64,000 bases of DNA from Kalaharituber pfeilii (lineage: Eukaryota > Ascomycota > Pezizomycetes > Pezizales > Pezizaceae): assembly GCA_015179045.1 (NCBI GenBank), contig WHUZ01000003.1:620001-684000 (forward strand), written 5' to 3'. Under the pieces are notes generated by a model, which was not told the origin of the DNA, did not search any database, and saw only the letters and a list, made by a program, of their open reading frames with translations. How positions within the stretch are numbered: position 1 is the stretch's first letter; each line of letters starts with the position of its first letter. Shown here piece by piece: positions 26,991 to 38,874 of this stretch. A program made the position numbers and the translations under genes.

Positions 26991-28918
26991 AGTATTGTAA
27001 CCTGGAGTTGTGACTCGGCGATGATGCACTTGAGAAGAATATTATAACAATACTAGTAGGTGGGTATCAAATGGAACTGTTGATCCCGACAGTCTGCTAT
27101 GTATTAAATATTAGTAGCTCTTATTCACCATGAAACGCTTGTGAAGCGAACAGCTTGCAGCCCAGCTGTCGCGCTGCTGTTGGCAGTAAAAGGGAAAGAC
27201 GCCTGGGTGTTGGATCAAATTATGTAGGCGAACAGCTCGGCACCAGCATCTTCAATTCAACTGTATCGCGAAATTGCACATCCATGGACTGACTCTACAC
27301 GCTTGGCAGCGCAAATGCGGACCAGCCTTCGCGCTGCTCTTGGCAGCGGCTGACACTGCTTGATGGTATGATACTGTGTAGCCTCGTAACCAGACTAGGC
27401 ATTCGCGAGACTCGTATGGTTACGGCTATGTATTCTCATCCTTCCACACAGCTGTCTTGAATGTTTGAAACTACCCATACTGACGGACCACGAGTCCCCT
27501 TGTGCGTCCTTATCAAGTCCAAGTACTGGTCGCCGTCTTTGCAGTCTCGTTCTATTGCAGTCTTTGAACGTCTGAACTGTGAATTTCACGTCTATAGCAG
27601 ACACAAGTATGAGAGGCAAAAGACAGACACGTGTAGTCTCGTAACCAGACGCTGACTAAGACACGCGGAAGGTTTGAATAACCTGCGACGCAACCTGACC
27701 CATCCCCACTATTTGTGTTGAAACCCCCAAAAGACCCTTTTTTTGTTGAAAAGACACCCAAACGCGCCATGCCTTTCATACTCGTGGATAAGATCCTTAC
27801 ATCAGTTCCCAATCATTTGCCCCCTCCTTGCCTAAGACCTCAAACGACCGAGTAGACGAAGTTGAAGTCGACTACACGAGGCAAAGCAATATGCCGATAA
27901 AATGAGCGGTTGGTAAAGTGGCCTATGGAATATATCAGCGAATGGTCAACGTACCGCAGAGGGAGTGGACGCTTACATACCATTCTTCAAACCGGGGCAA
28001 CTGGAGCCTGGACAGCATGGGGGCCGTCGAGCTCAGGGTTTGGAAAAAAATATGTTGCCTTAGCAACAACGTGTTTATTATTGCCAAGTCCTGAAAAATT
28101 GCCAAGTCCTGAAAATTTCCCTTCCGAAATCCAGAAAACACCCTTAAGACTGTAAAATTCCCACAACACTCATTTACATCCAATAAATGCAAAAAAAATG
28201 AGCCAAAGCACTCCTCTATCTACTCAAGAGGATCCTATCCCAGTATGACATCGTGGGCGCCCTCCACGGGCCTCTCAATCTCTAATTGTTAATTCTGCAA
28301 CCAGTGAGTACACCACAACCTACATCACAACGTTTGTAGTGTTAATTCCTGAGTTTTCAGGCTAACTTACGAAATCTCACGCACTTTCAGGGTTTCACCA
28401 TGATTACTACTTATGTTACCCGGAAATTTCAGGGTTTGCATAAAACCTCCTTATTAAAGGGCGCTGTGAATGGTTGCGCACCAATAGTCTGACTGTCTTA
28501 GCGGTGTAGGGGCAGCCGTCTCGCCGCCCAACTGCGCTTCTGCTAGGGAAGGACAGAAACACACCCACCCGATGTCAGCCCTTCTTCGTGTGCAGCTAAC
28601 TACTAGTAGTACCGCTACGTGCACAGTCCCGTCTTGTCTCAAGCCCTTACATCTGTCCAACCACAGAAGTGCTCCCTACAGACTGGAGGACTTCCCACAC
28701 TGCATCTTGCGTCAAGATCTCTCAAGGAATTCTCGTTATCATTGGCTCCCAGAAATCCAACATCTACAGTACGGCTATTGTCTTGGCTCACAGTCGCTTC
28801 ACTTTTCTATTAGTCCGTCCCAAGCCCCCTGCAGTGTCGGCCCGGTGGTTTAGAGCTTCTATATAAAAATTTGGAACGCGTGACCCCAGCTTTTTCGAGT
28901 TCAAACCTCAGCGTTACA
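26991..28918. other. 1.9-kb spacer between divergent MED16 and IML2, with repeat fragments
   Basis: It contains two direct copies of TAG(C/T)CTCGTAACCAGAC (27379-27395 and 27633-27649), a direct repeat TTGCCAAGTCCTGAAAA (near 28080-28112) and several frames of 64-93 codons without recognisable content. No gene is supported. Confidence 0.5.
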
Positions 28919-31397
28919 ATGCTGAAAGGGGCGGCAGCATGGCTCGGGGTTGGTGGCGGTTCGTCAAAAAGGAATGCGTCGACACATTCGTTGACAGCGC
29001 TGGAGGAGCCAGCTGCCCGTAGGTTTTGAGATTGTACTCTTAATGGAAGGAGGCCAGATGAGCTAATGATCATGAAAAAATAGTGGACCAAGCGCTTAGA
29101 GGTACTGCCGGGTTCACGAGAGCTCAATAGCGGCCTCAAATCATGCTAATGTGGAAGATTTCTAGCAATGGCTCTACTTATGAACGACGATGTTGCTGGG
29201 GCAGAGGTCGCATTGGAGGGAGGAAACTCAAGCTTCCATAAGGTTTGGGCAGTCCAAATTTATCTGAATTTGGCACTGGAGGCTAATTATTTGGTTCCAT
29301 CTAACTAGCTTGCGCAAGGTGTAATTGCGTTCCTGCGAGCGAGTCTAGGGTTCGAACCAGAGATCATGAAGCAAGGTATGGTCGAGATTATGGTTCTTGG
29401 CAAAGCGGAACAGTATAGTCTGACGGAAACATTAAGCTTCTGAACGCCTTGCGGACGCTGAAACATCTGCGGATCGAGACCGGAAAAGAGCGCAAAAGGA
29501 GGGCCACCGACACACTTCATATCCTCCTGGCACCGAATTCGCTCTATGCCACGCCGAAGCTCAGTTGATGTCCGCAGTTGTCGGCGTGCTCTCAGAGTCT
29601 GTTGTTGATGCAATGAGAGCATTTTACAAATTACGGAGGGCGTACCAGCTGCTAGAAGAGATTCAAGCATCGACCCCCCGTCAAAAAAAAGGCAGTAGAT
29701 TGGATGTCAGGGCCAGTGAAGAATTTCAAGATGCAGCGAGCAATAAATTTGCATCATCTGATCCTGTGCGTTCTTCGGAGCAAGAACGGAGAAGGTCCAG
29801 CATCGTGAGCTCGATTAGTATGGATACGATGGAGCCAATGGATGTATTTATTCATTCTGGATCCAATCTATGCTTTGGGCTGCTGTTGGTCATCCTCAGC
29901 CTTATACCACCAAGTCTGGGCGGTTACTGTCAATCATTGGTTTTAAGGGAGGTGAGCGATGTCCACTTAGAGTTTTGCTACTGCTACTACGGAAGGCTGA
30001 CAAGATATAGACCGAGAGAGGGGACTGTCAATGCTATGGAAGGCTTCCAAAGCTGATAATGTACATGGTGCCATAGCTACCCTGGCGCTCTTGAATTTTT
30101 ATGGGAATACTATCCAGTTCTGCGATATACTGCCGGAGGAGGACGCATTCAGTGGAATTGGATATCCTAGACAGAGGTGTCATGATGCCCTAGCAACAAT
30201 GAGGCAGAGATATCCTAACAGCGCTCTGTGGCTGTTGGAGGAAGCCAGGATGGAGGCGGTTAATGGGCACCTAACTGCGGCCATTGACCTGTTAAGCATT
30301 CCTGTAAGCCCTCAAATGAAGTAGGTAAATAGGCACTTTTTCGACTTGATAACTGTAATACTGATATATCTATAGACAGGTTGAGGCTTTGATGGTGTTT
30401 GAGAAGGCGATGTATGTGATTTTTTGATTTGATATCGAGGACAAACATCTTTAGCTAATTGATCGTAGAAACTCGATGTTTCTTCACCGGCATCAGGATG
30501 TTGCTGATGCATTTTTGAAGGTATGTCTTCTGTCAAACTAGGCTCAGCTGGATTGTCTAACAAAAAATAGTTGACAGAGCTGAACTCGTGGTCACATGCT
30601 CTCTACCACTATTTCGCTGCTGTAAGCTATGTAGAGCTGTACAGGGAAAACTATGGCTGCAATCCTGAAAAAGCTGTAAGTCTCTATTCTTTGCTCGTAT
30701 AGTATGTGTACTGAGCATCAGCTCAAGAAAAGCTATGCAAAAAAAGCGGAGTCGTTACTTGAAATCGCCCCTACCTTCATGGGCAAGAAACGCTTCATGG
30801 CCCAATCTCTGCCACTGGAGGTGTTTGCAGATCGTAAAATAAAGAAGTGGCAGCAACGAGCAAAGGAAATGGGTGTTCGGCTAGTGGAAGGGGTGGGCGT
30901 CAGTCCAGTTGAAGAGATGATGTATTTTTGGAATGGGTACAAGAGGATCGACAATGACGATTTTGCAAAGTCATTGATTGCACTGGAGTGGAGAAAGGAG
31001 AAGCTGAAGGACGACGCTGTTGACGAAAGAGCAATACACTCACTTTTAACAAGTGTTGTCTTGAGAAATATGGGTGAATTGGAGAGTGCAAGGGGGCACC
31101 TGCAGAAAGTGTTATCCATTGACAAATTCCTCTTGAAAGGAGGATTGAAGGATGATTGGACTGGTACGGATCTCACTACCTGCTGAAGAGTTTGAAGCTG
31201 ACCGTAACTGTTTAGCTCCAACTGCACACTACGAATGGGCAGTGATTATCTGGCACGAATCTGGGCCTAAAGAGGTAGAAGACTGCAAGCGCTGGCTGCT
31301 GAAAGCAGCGAGATGGGAGGCTTACGAGCTCGATACCAGAGTCGGGCTAAGAGTCACAACGGCGCTGGACACTGTGAATAAATATATTGATGCATAG
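28919..31397 (+). CDS. IML2: Iml2/TTC39-family TPR protein, with an apparent 1-nt frameshift
   Basis: Ten exons: 28919-29018, 29166-29242, 29309-29375, 29437-29951, 30011-30320, 30376-30411, 30469-30520, 30571-30675, 30728-31163, 31216-31397. The product (~626 residues) matches fungal Iml2: MNDDVAGAE, GNSSFHK, GVIAFLRASLGFEPEIM, YPPGTEFALCHAEAQLMSAVVGVLSES, FIHSGSNLCFGLLLVILSLIPPSL, RLLSIIGFKGDRERGLSMLW, and TPR-like helices to the C-terminus. Iml2 acts in lipid-droplet-linked clearance of protein inclusions in yeast. Exon 4 is one nucleotide short: IPPSLG is in one frame and RLLSIIGFKG in the next, changing around 29917-29922, while all other junctions keep phase. The total is 1880 nt where 1881 is needed. 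Exon 1 (Gly/Ser-rich) is the least certain. Confidence 0.85.
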
Positions 31398-31766
31398 ACG
31401 CGCTCAAAAGCTACTGGGATGTATCTCTTTTGCACAAGATTTCTTGGAGCTAATGGTATAGATCGTGTTCAATGGTTTCTGCCAGGCGCCGGGGCGTTCG
31501 TAAAGGTTATATCTTATATGGCAGATTCAATCTGAGTGGAGTTATTCATATTGTTCTTCGCATATCATACATCTTTTTGTCATTCCTATATTGTTTTCGA
31601 TTTATCCTGGGTAACATAGTCTAGACTGTAGCAATATATAGATATTCGGATCGGCAAATTGCAGTCAGTCACGTGCTGTAGCTACATGTTACCCTCCTGT
31701 TGAGCCTCAACCTAAACCTCCGAACAACCCTCCTCTCGCTCTCTGATCTCAAACTTCGCCGCCAAA
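31398..31766. promoter_or_regulatory. IML2 3' end / ATP10 upstream region
   Basis: AT-rich in the first 250 bp (probable IML2 3' UTR and terminator), then a pyrimidine-rich leader before the ATP10 start. Nothing else is seen. Confidence 0.4.
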
Positions 31767-32868
31767 ATGAATCTCCTGCCCATAACTCGACCGTTTATGC
31801 GCAATGCACCAATCATCACTTGCATAATCTTCCATATCACCCCCCAAGCAGTGCAAACTGCAATTCGGCGTTTAAGCACTGCCCCGCAAACACCGCAACC
31901 GCAAAATTCGAACCAGCAGGATGTGAACTCGACTTCGGAGAAGAGTGATGACCCAAAGAAAAAGGACTACACTCCGTCTGTTCTCATGCGCCCTATTGGG
32001 ATGAATGGCCCTCCCCGGAAGGGCGAAAACCATGGCATTGATACGAGGTCATTGCAGCAGAGGAGAGACGACTTTGTGAATTGGGACAAGCATATAGAGA
32101 AGCGGAGGCGATTGTATCCCCCCCTTGTATCTTAGAATATTTTTACTTGCAGACTCTTTGTATGTTAATGTAATCTTAAATTCCAGGGCCCACCAATTCA
32201 ACACCTCTTATTGGGAAGACTTCAACGCCATCTCCCGCGAGCACAAGGGCAAAACCTGGATCGCCCCCCACAAGCTCTTCCGTGCCGACAAATCCCTCTA
32301 CTTTCCCAATCTCCAAGGCTACACGCTCGTGCCACCCCGCAAGCTTGTCCGCGACACCACCGACATCATCGTGTCCGCGCCCGGAAAACCCCCCATCGTC
32401 AGCATAGTGGCCGTCTTTTCGAGCATGTGGGGCGAGAAGCAGGTGCAAACGTTCGTTGACCATCCTGACGTTGTAGGTATGCTCGAGGATCTTAAGGGGA
32501 AAGCGCAGAGGGTGGACATAAACGTGGAGCAGAACTCGCTCAAGGCGTTTTTTATCAACCTGTTCTTGTGGAGTCTGAGGAAGCAGGTTCCAAAAGATAG
32601 ACATGATAAGTACTTTATCGTGCGGAGGGGCGTGACGGAAGGGCTGAGAAACCAAGTCGGACTCGTGAATGGGAGAGTCGGGTATGTGTATTTATTGGAT
32701 TCCAAGGCCAGGATACGGTGGGCAGGGAGCGGGAATGCGACGGATGAGGAGGTGGTAACGTTGGTGAAAGGGGTAAGGCGGTTAGTAGAGAAGGGGTATG
32801 AAGAGGATGTGAACAAGGTGAGTGGATATGATGTGGTGCAGGGGGTAGTGGCGAGTGGGGGAATTTAA
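31767..32868 (+). CDS. ATP10: Mitochondrial ATP synthase assembly factor Atp10
   Basis: Exons 31767-32113 and 32187-32868; 1029 nt, 342 residues, phase-exact. The presequence-like N-terminus (MNLLPITRPFMRNAPIITCI, then AIRRLS) fits mitochondrial import. Family blocks follow in order: LMRPIGMNGPPRKGENHGID with TRSLQQRRDDFVNWDKHIEK, HKGKTWIAPHKLFRADKSLYFPN (the hallmark phrase), VSIVAVFSSMWGEKQVQTFV and YLLDSKARIRWAGSG. Atp10 is an inner-membrane chaperone that helps build the F0 sector (subunit 6 with the subunit 9 ring). Complete. It is convergent with GOS1. Confidence 0.93.
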
Positions 32869-33302
32869 TTGCATAGCAGTTACGGAAGGCGTGCGAAACA
32901 GCAGAGGGTGTGATTTAGACTGTACAATAATAATGAAAATTTGCGGTTTTAATTTTCGTGCCCAATAGTTTTGATGTTTACCATTAAAGTAACGTACTTG
33001 TTCAAAGAGATGAGGTATCCTTCATGTACCGTGTATACCAAAAATATCATACAAAAACGAAACAATAATTTTAACGAGAACAATCCCAAACGCGCCGGTG
33101 AGGTGTACAAAAGACGGGGAAAAAAAAAAAAAGGAAACATAGAAATTTGATGTTCACATATACATTGGGAGGCGATAGGGCATTCCTATCCCTCCTCTTC
33201 CACCCCTAGTCAAACCCCTGATTAACATATTCCTCTCAGTAGAAGTACTTCGGACCGCTTAACCCTACGTGCATTGGCTTCAAACCACTTATCATATTGT
33301 GT
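32869..33302. other. Convergent 3' region between ATP10 and GOS1
   Basis: AT-rich, with a run of 14 A near 33120. No genes. It holds both 3' UTRs by position. Confidence 0.5.
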
Positions 33303-34079
33303 CTATCGGAAATAGATGACCATCAAAAAGCATAGTGAGATTAACATTCCCAAAATGATGCTGTCCCTCTTCTTTCTTGTGTTGATTTTTGATATAATAG
33401 TATTGATTCCCGGAATCTGACTTGCAGCATGCATCACTCTTCTATTGATGTTCCCCAGCATTGCTCGTTGTGACGCGAAGCTCTCGTTAATAGCATAAGC
33501 CTGGCTCAGGACACTATCAGCCATATTATGTGAGTTATCTAGCCTGCGACGTTCATCCAAGAGATAATCCGCATCCTCGCGGGATGAGGAGTGATATTGG
33601 TCAATGTCGTTTCTGACGCTGGAGAGAAGGTTGGCACGCTCCCGAGCAGAATGGATGTTGTTCTTAATGCGAGTAAATTCTTTATTGTGTTCAGCGAGGA
33701 CTTCTTTGTGGCGGACAAGGTTTTGGAGTTTGGCAGCGGAGGAATTTACGGCGGATTCAGATTCAAGGGTTCGTGATAGGGAGGCTATTGTGCATTCTCG
33801 CTAAAAGCTCGTGAATAAGAGTTTTTATTGCTGCCGAGTCGGGGAAGGTGGGTGGATCTTACCTTCTGGAGAATATCTTGGATTTGTTGTTCCATCCGGA
33901 CCTCCTCATCCGAAGGATTAAGTGGCAGGGACGATGATGCTAATGAGGAGTAATTTTGAAAAAGCTTTTCTGTCTAGTGCCCGTTAGATGAATATCAGGA
34001 GCAGAGTTGCACCTCCAGGACTCACCTGGGACTCTAGAGACCTAGCTTGCTGGCGAAGCTGCGCCCATCCTGAAGCCAT
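33303..34079 (-). CDS. GOS1: Golgi Qb-SNARE Gos1 (GOS28)
   Basis: Exons (minus) 34026-34079, 33863-33973, 33303-33800; 663 nt, 220 residues, phase-exact. Layout: MASGWAQLRQQARSLESQTE start, N-terminal helices with EVRMEQQIQDILQKRECTI and HKEVLAEHNKEFTRIK, then the SNARE heptads (LLDERRRLDNSHNMADSVLS onward, with NINRRVMHAASQIPG) and one C-terminal membrane anchor (LGMLISLCFLMVIYF) ending at the last residues, as in tail-anchored SNAREs. It serves ER-Golgi and intra-Golgi fusion. Normal length. It is divergent from RPL35 across 456 bp. Confidence 0.95.
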
Positions 34080-34535
34080 ACTTTTGGTGGCTTGACTTAG
34101 AAGGTTTTTTGGGTGTATTCAAATGAACTTGTGATGATAGGTTCGGTCCCGGGAACTAGAACAGGTCGGCCTGAGTACTTGAATCCAAGAATTATTGCAG
34201 CTTTAGTCTTACGAATATCGGTTCCAACCATGTTCAGTTGCCCGTCCTTAGTTTCATCGCCCCAAATAAGATGTCACATGCTCCTGAGCGCATAATATGC
34301 TTACTCATCAAGCAGCAACGCGATCTTCGTTGAATCAATCTTATCAGATTAGGGTTTGCCCTCCCGTAGAAATTTACAGACGCACACATCTACATTCTGC
34401 AACAGTCCTAAACAGTTCTGTAGCAATTTCAATAATATCACGAGAGCTAGGCCGCCCTGCACACTACGACCTCCCGACCTGACCTGCGCCAAACAAAACC
34501 TCATACCATTTTAAGTCACGAAAACAACACCCACA
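34080..34535. promoter_or_regulatory. Shared upstream region of GOS1 and RPL35
   Basis: A 456-bp spacer between divergent starts. No specific site is called; the RPL35 side is A/C-rich just before the ATG. Confidence 0.4.
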
Positions 34536-35125
34536 ATGGTACGGCTTCACAATCAACCTCCAAGTCAGAGGGGGCCATGCTGACGGAGGATTTTTGGGTA
34601 ATTTTATAGCCAGAGGTCAAGACAGGGCAATTATGGACCAAGACGAAGGACGAGCTCACCAAGAAGCTCGATGAGCTGAAGGCTGAACTTCAGAACCTAC
34701 GGGTACAAAAGATGACCGGCGGGGCTGCCTCTAAACTCACTAGAATGTGAGTTTGACCGCAATTGAAGAAACGGGATGCCGGAAAAAAAGCCAATGACAA
34801 GCTGGATACTGACCGAGTGGAAAAACTACAGCCACGATGTACGCAAGTCCATTGCCAAGGTTCTGACCGTGATCAACGCACAACAGCGGCATCAACTCCG
34901 ACTCTTCTACAAGGGCAAGAAGTACCTTCCACTCGACCTCCGCCCAAAGAAGACCCGCGCGATCAGGAGGCGATTGACAGCTCACGAGGCCAGTTTGAAG
35001 ACGGAAAAGGAGAAGAAGAAGCTGACACACTTCCCCCAAAGGAAATATGCGGTGAAGGTACGCAAGAGGTTAACAATCAAGTGTGTGGGGTGGGCAATTT
35101 GCTGATAGAATACAAACAGGCGTAG
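34536..35125 (+). CDS. RPL35: 60S ribosomal protein L35 (uL29)
   Basis: Exons 34536-34538 (the ATG alone), 34616-34746, 34832-35057, 35120-35125 (GCG TAG); 366 nt, 121 residues. The sequence carries the family blocks [76 protein letters not shown] and [11 protein letters not shown]. uL29 sits at the polypeptide exit tunnel of the large subunit. Three introns, including one directly after the start codon, are typical of fungal ribosomal genes. The two tiny terminal exons are inferred from splice sites and from the expected N- and C-termini. Confidence 0.93.
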
Positions 35126-36814
35126 GTTTAATTTGGTATGGGGCAATAAAAGGACTCGAGCTTGTTTCTCTATCTTCATCTTCTCAATTCAAGGGTCAAC
35201 TTCTGGGTGCGGGTGTATGTTTAAAATTGTTCTTTTACGATTTCCTGGTGAATAAATGGCGTTCACTCTCAGAGCATATCATACTACGAGTCCAATCCTG
35301 CATTTCACGACCCAACTAGAATACAGGAACGTCAGCGACCACAGTGAGAACGAAAATTCAGTCTAAAAGGGTGAAGAAGAGGGCATCGCAATAATCGAAG
35401 GACTTTAAGGGATGATCTGAGGGTTACCAAAAATCTTAGTTGCTGATAATTTGCTGGTTTCGCTTTCAATGGATTTGATTGTTCTGGGCCCGTCGCAGTA
35501 TGCTTTTTAAGAAATTTCTGGGACCACTGCATTACTATGGATCATTTCAATTATCATACTTTGATATCGGCGCTTTAAATACCTGCGTTAAAAGGAGGCC
35601 AGAATATACAAATGAACCTGATAAGCTCAAAAGCAATGGCAAATGGGCCCTTTCATGGTTTGTGTGCCTTCATACTGTTATTTTCTAAGCCATTGGATGG
35701 ATATAACAGCATTGACGTAATATTGGTAAGAACAGGATTGTGACAAAGCATCAGTTAGACATTTAATACAGAGATACTACAGATGAATATTCTGCAGGAT
35801 GGAAGTTTTGTCGAGATGAAGAAATTAGATCAAAAAATCCTAGTGTTGTTGTTTAACTTTAACCTTTTTGCTTGCCAAGACTGTGTTCCATACGGTTCCC
35901 AATTTTGTAATATGGTGTGCACACAGATGCTTAGAAATTAGCTCGGACATTGGAAATTTACGCGTATTTTGTATTCGAACTCGTATTATGGATTACATGT
36001 TTACCGGATCTGTCACTATATTACTTGAATTGTGACATAGCACAATATAAGTTGTAGGAAGAAGAGCGTACAATACATACTAGTTTTGACGGCCTTAGAC
36101 AGGTAGGTCACCGGTCCAATCCTGATTGCTTCGGCAGCTTTGTGGCCTGCTTTGTTCCGGCAAACAACTGCGGCAGTCTCCTGTGTTGGAACCTGAGTGC
36201 AAACCTAAACATCCACCTGAGTATGATTTATCCTTTTTTATCATCGTTCATGCAACATAAATTTGGTCTAGTTGGCACCATAAGATTGTTTGTATGACAT
36301 GTTTTAAGTACTTACTCCGTGCATGTTCTATGGTTGTTCATGTGCATGGCCAAGGATAGTGTCACGGGCACATGAAGAAGGCACTCTTGAAGTACTTCGT
36401 AGCTCCTGCAGTAGTGCCCGTCTATTGACATTGTTATAGTGGCATGACTTCGTGCAAGCAGCGAGACGAGTGAGTCTGGTTGTGAGACGAGACGGACAAG
36501 CTAGCCTAGAACAGCAGTCGGAAAGACGGAGCTAGTCGGATTTGGCAGTAACAGCTCCGCATAGTACATTATCATGCCAGCAGCTCAACCAAGGTACGGT
36601 ATACTACTTCCAGTCGTGCCACCTCCTTCCTCACGCCTTGCACTCACCCTATGAGATGTAAAAAAGTATTTACATTATAGCCTCCATACAAGTTCATGAA
36701 ACGCATTCCCTGTTCTATATTTCGCTGTATAGAACAATCTGGGAGCCGTGAAGCCTCCCCCCATTGCCATCGATATATTCTTCCCAAATCTTGTCATCTT
36801 GCTCCTGCTTCGTA
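35126..36814. other. 1.7-kb gene-poor tract downstream of RPL35
   Basis: Only short frames without recognisable content. A box-B-like GGTCCAATCC near 36113 lacks a foldable tRNA around it. No repeat is evident by eye. Confidence 0.45.
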
Positions 36815-38007
36815 TTACTTCATATAGTCCATAAGAGCTTCTGTACCTTTACCTATCCACATTGGTGATACTTGTAAAGAAAATTCTGGTAACGACATAC
36901 CATAAATTCCAGTCTCCCACTTTTCTGGCATCTCCGAGTCACGACTGTCTTCAGCAAGAGCATGCCATACATATGACTTCATTACTCCATTTATGCGATT
37001 TGCCTCAGGAACAGTTTTAGTGGAAACCACTTCCCAGTAGTTGCATTTGGCCAAACATAGTATCGGCAGATAAGAAAGGTATAAAATTCTCTATCTAAGA
37101 GTTTCTCATTCCAAAATCTACACACCAGTATGGTAACATAGATAGCACCCTTTATTATCCCATGATCCTTGAGCCATTTTTGAATTAGTCTTATCCTGAC
37201 CCCATAAATGCTCAAGAGACTGCAATGGTGTTTTTACTGCAACTTTTCCATTTGAGACAGGTTTCACAATCTGTAATTTATAGTGCATCAGAGCATCTAA
37301 GTCAATAATATTACAAAAAAGACTATTAGGCTGCCAGCCACTTTCCGGAATATGGGTTGGGTCTATATTATCTTTGCATGCTTCCAAAATCTGTTTTTGG
37401 AATTCCCAAACAAAATGCTCGCACATCCACTTCCAAATAATTTGAAGCGCCCAATAAAGCTTTTTTGTCAATGAATACTTGGTTAACTCAGTTGCTAGCC
37501 AGGTGCATAGCTCATAACCAAATTCCATCGCATTAGTAACTTTCTTATATGCATTAGAATATGACTTGGCAAATCGAGTGACACTGAAGTTGTAAATTGC
37601 CATATATCCCAAGCAATTTTGCATTGTTGTCAGACGCCATATCTATAACGGGAAGGTGTATGCTGTAAACCCATACTATATGTCGGAGGTTTGTTATTCT
37701 TTGGCTGGCCTATATCAACCCACATTCCACAAGTATGCTCTAATTGAAACCCGCAATAAGATGCTTGCAGAAACTGTAAAAACATCAATGCTATTTGGCC
37801 TGCCAAAGGTGAAATTGTCTTACTGCCATCTTTGATTAGGGAATATTCAAATTCGAATGCAAGCTTATTGATATTTGCTCGGAGATACTCAATGACAGTG
37901 TGAGTTGGTATGACAAGAAATGGTAGGTGTCGGTGCAGCATTGTATGGTATGTAGGACAGGCAAGAGGCTGGTTAATCAAACTACGGGCCTCCATGCGTT
38001 TGCCCAT
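36815..38007 (-). pseudogene. Degenerate unrecognised protein-coding sequence
   Basis: Four successive minus-strand frames look like one decayed gene: 37630-38007 (with CPTYHTMLHRHLPFLVIPTH, SPLAGQIALMFLQFLQASYC), 37118-37624 (CTWLATELTKYSLTKKLYW, WKWMCEHFVWEFQKQILEAC), 36991-37215 and 36815-37054 (EKWETGIYGMSLPEFSLQV). They are Trp/Tyr/His-rich, as in globular proteins, and succeed each other with frameshifts and stops. I do not recognise the family. The setting in a gene-poor tract suggests a transposon or an old gene copy. Confidence 0.45.
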
Positions 38008-38874
38008 TGAAGCGACCAGACTACTTCAAAGTCCTATCACTTGCAAGTGCTCTCAGCTGGACATAAATCTGATCTCATTCTTGCACGGTATGACCTTGGA
38101 ACGATACTACGGTATGTATGATGTGCCCTCACCCTAGGATCTGCATCCACTAATCTGATTTGATTACAATTCCCACTCCCCCGTGGTAGACAGACTACAC
38201 TCGCCCTCTCTACTTGTTCCCGTTCCCCCCGCTCTCTACCTTAGAATACTATGCATGTACCTTGCACGATAGTAGCTTTGAGAGCATATATACCATTTAG
38301 TTCTCCTTGGAGGGGTGGGGTACATTAACTGCTGGACATATTAGGTATAATCATACCGTGGTTAAAACACTGGAAAGTCAAAGGTTCATCTCTCTGATCA
38401 ATATCTGATCAATACATAAATACGAAACATATTAAGCAAATGCACGAGAATGTTTCCAAGAGGACAGAAGTCTCCTGGCACGGAAAGTGCTGTCTGCCAG
38501 TGTATTGGCGGTGGGAAAAGCCACTTCAGTGACAACGCGCAGACGAACACTTCGCCCCCCACGAAGTACTCTGTTGTACCGTGGAGGTGATTTCGGACTG
38601 CTTCTGCATTGTTGAATATAATTCAGGGTACACTTATTAAGAATCAAATTTTAGTGCTTCAATGAAAGACTTGATAGTAACAGAAAGGAGGGTCAATATT
38701 TTTTATCAACTCTCTAAACAGAAATCTGATGAACCCGTCCACGTATAGAATGATTTACCAATTCAGGATACTACATTGTCTATTTGTTTTAATCCTTTTT
38801 AGTGAGAGACAAGCGTTAGTATATGGTAATGCACATGCATGGAAATGTTGTGAGACTTGCGAGCTTGTTGTATG
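38008..38874. other. Gene-poor stretch before the inverted-repeat element
   Basis: No coding sequence supported. It is C/T-rich around 38160-38230. Confidence 0.4.

Noticed and set aside
28669..28866. Plus-strand frame with a hydrophobic patch upstream of IML2
   Set aside because: Three overlapping frames of similar length exist there and none continues through splice sites or resembles a known protein.
29345..29365. tRNA box-B-like GGTTCGAACC
   Set aside because: It lies inside the IML2 coding exon (GFEPEI) and no tRNA cloverleaf or A box fits around it.
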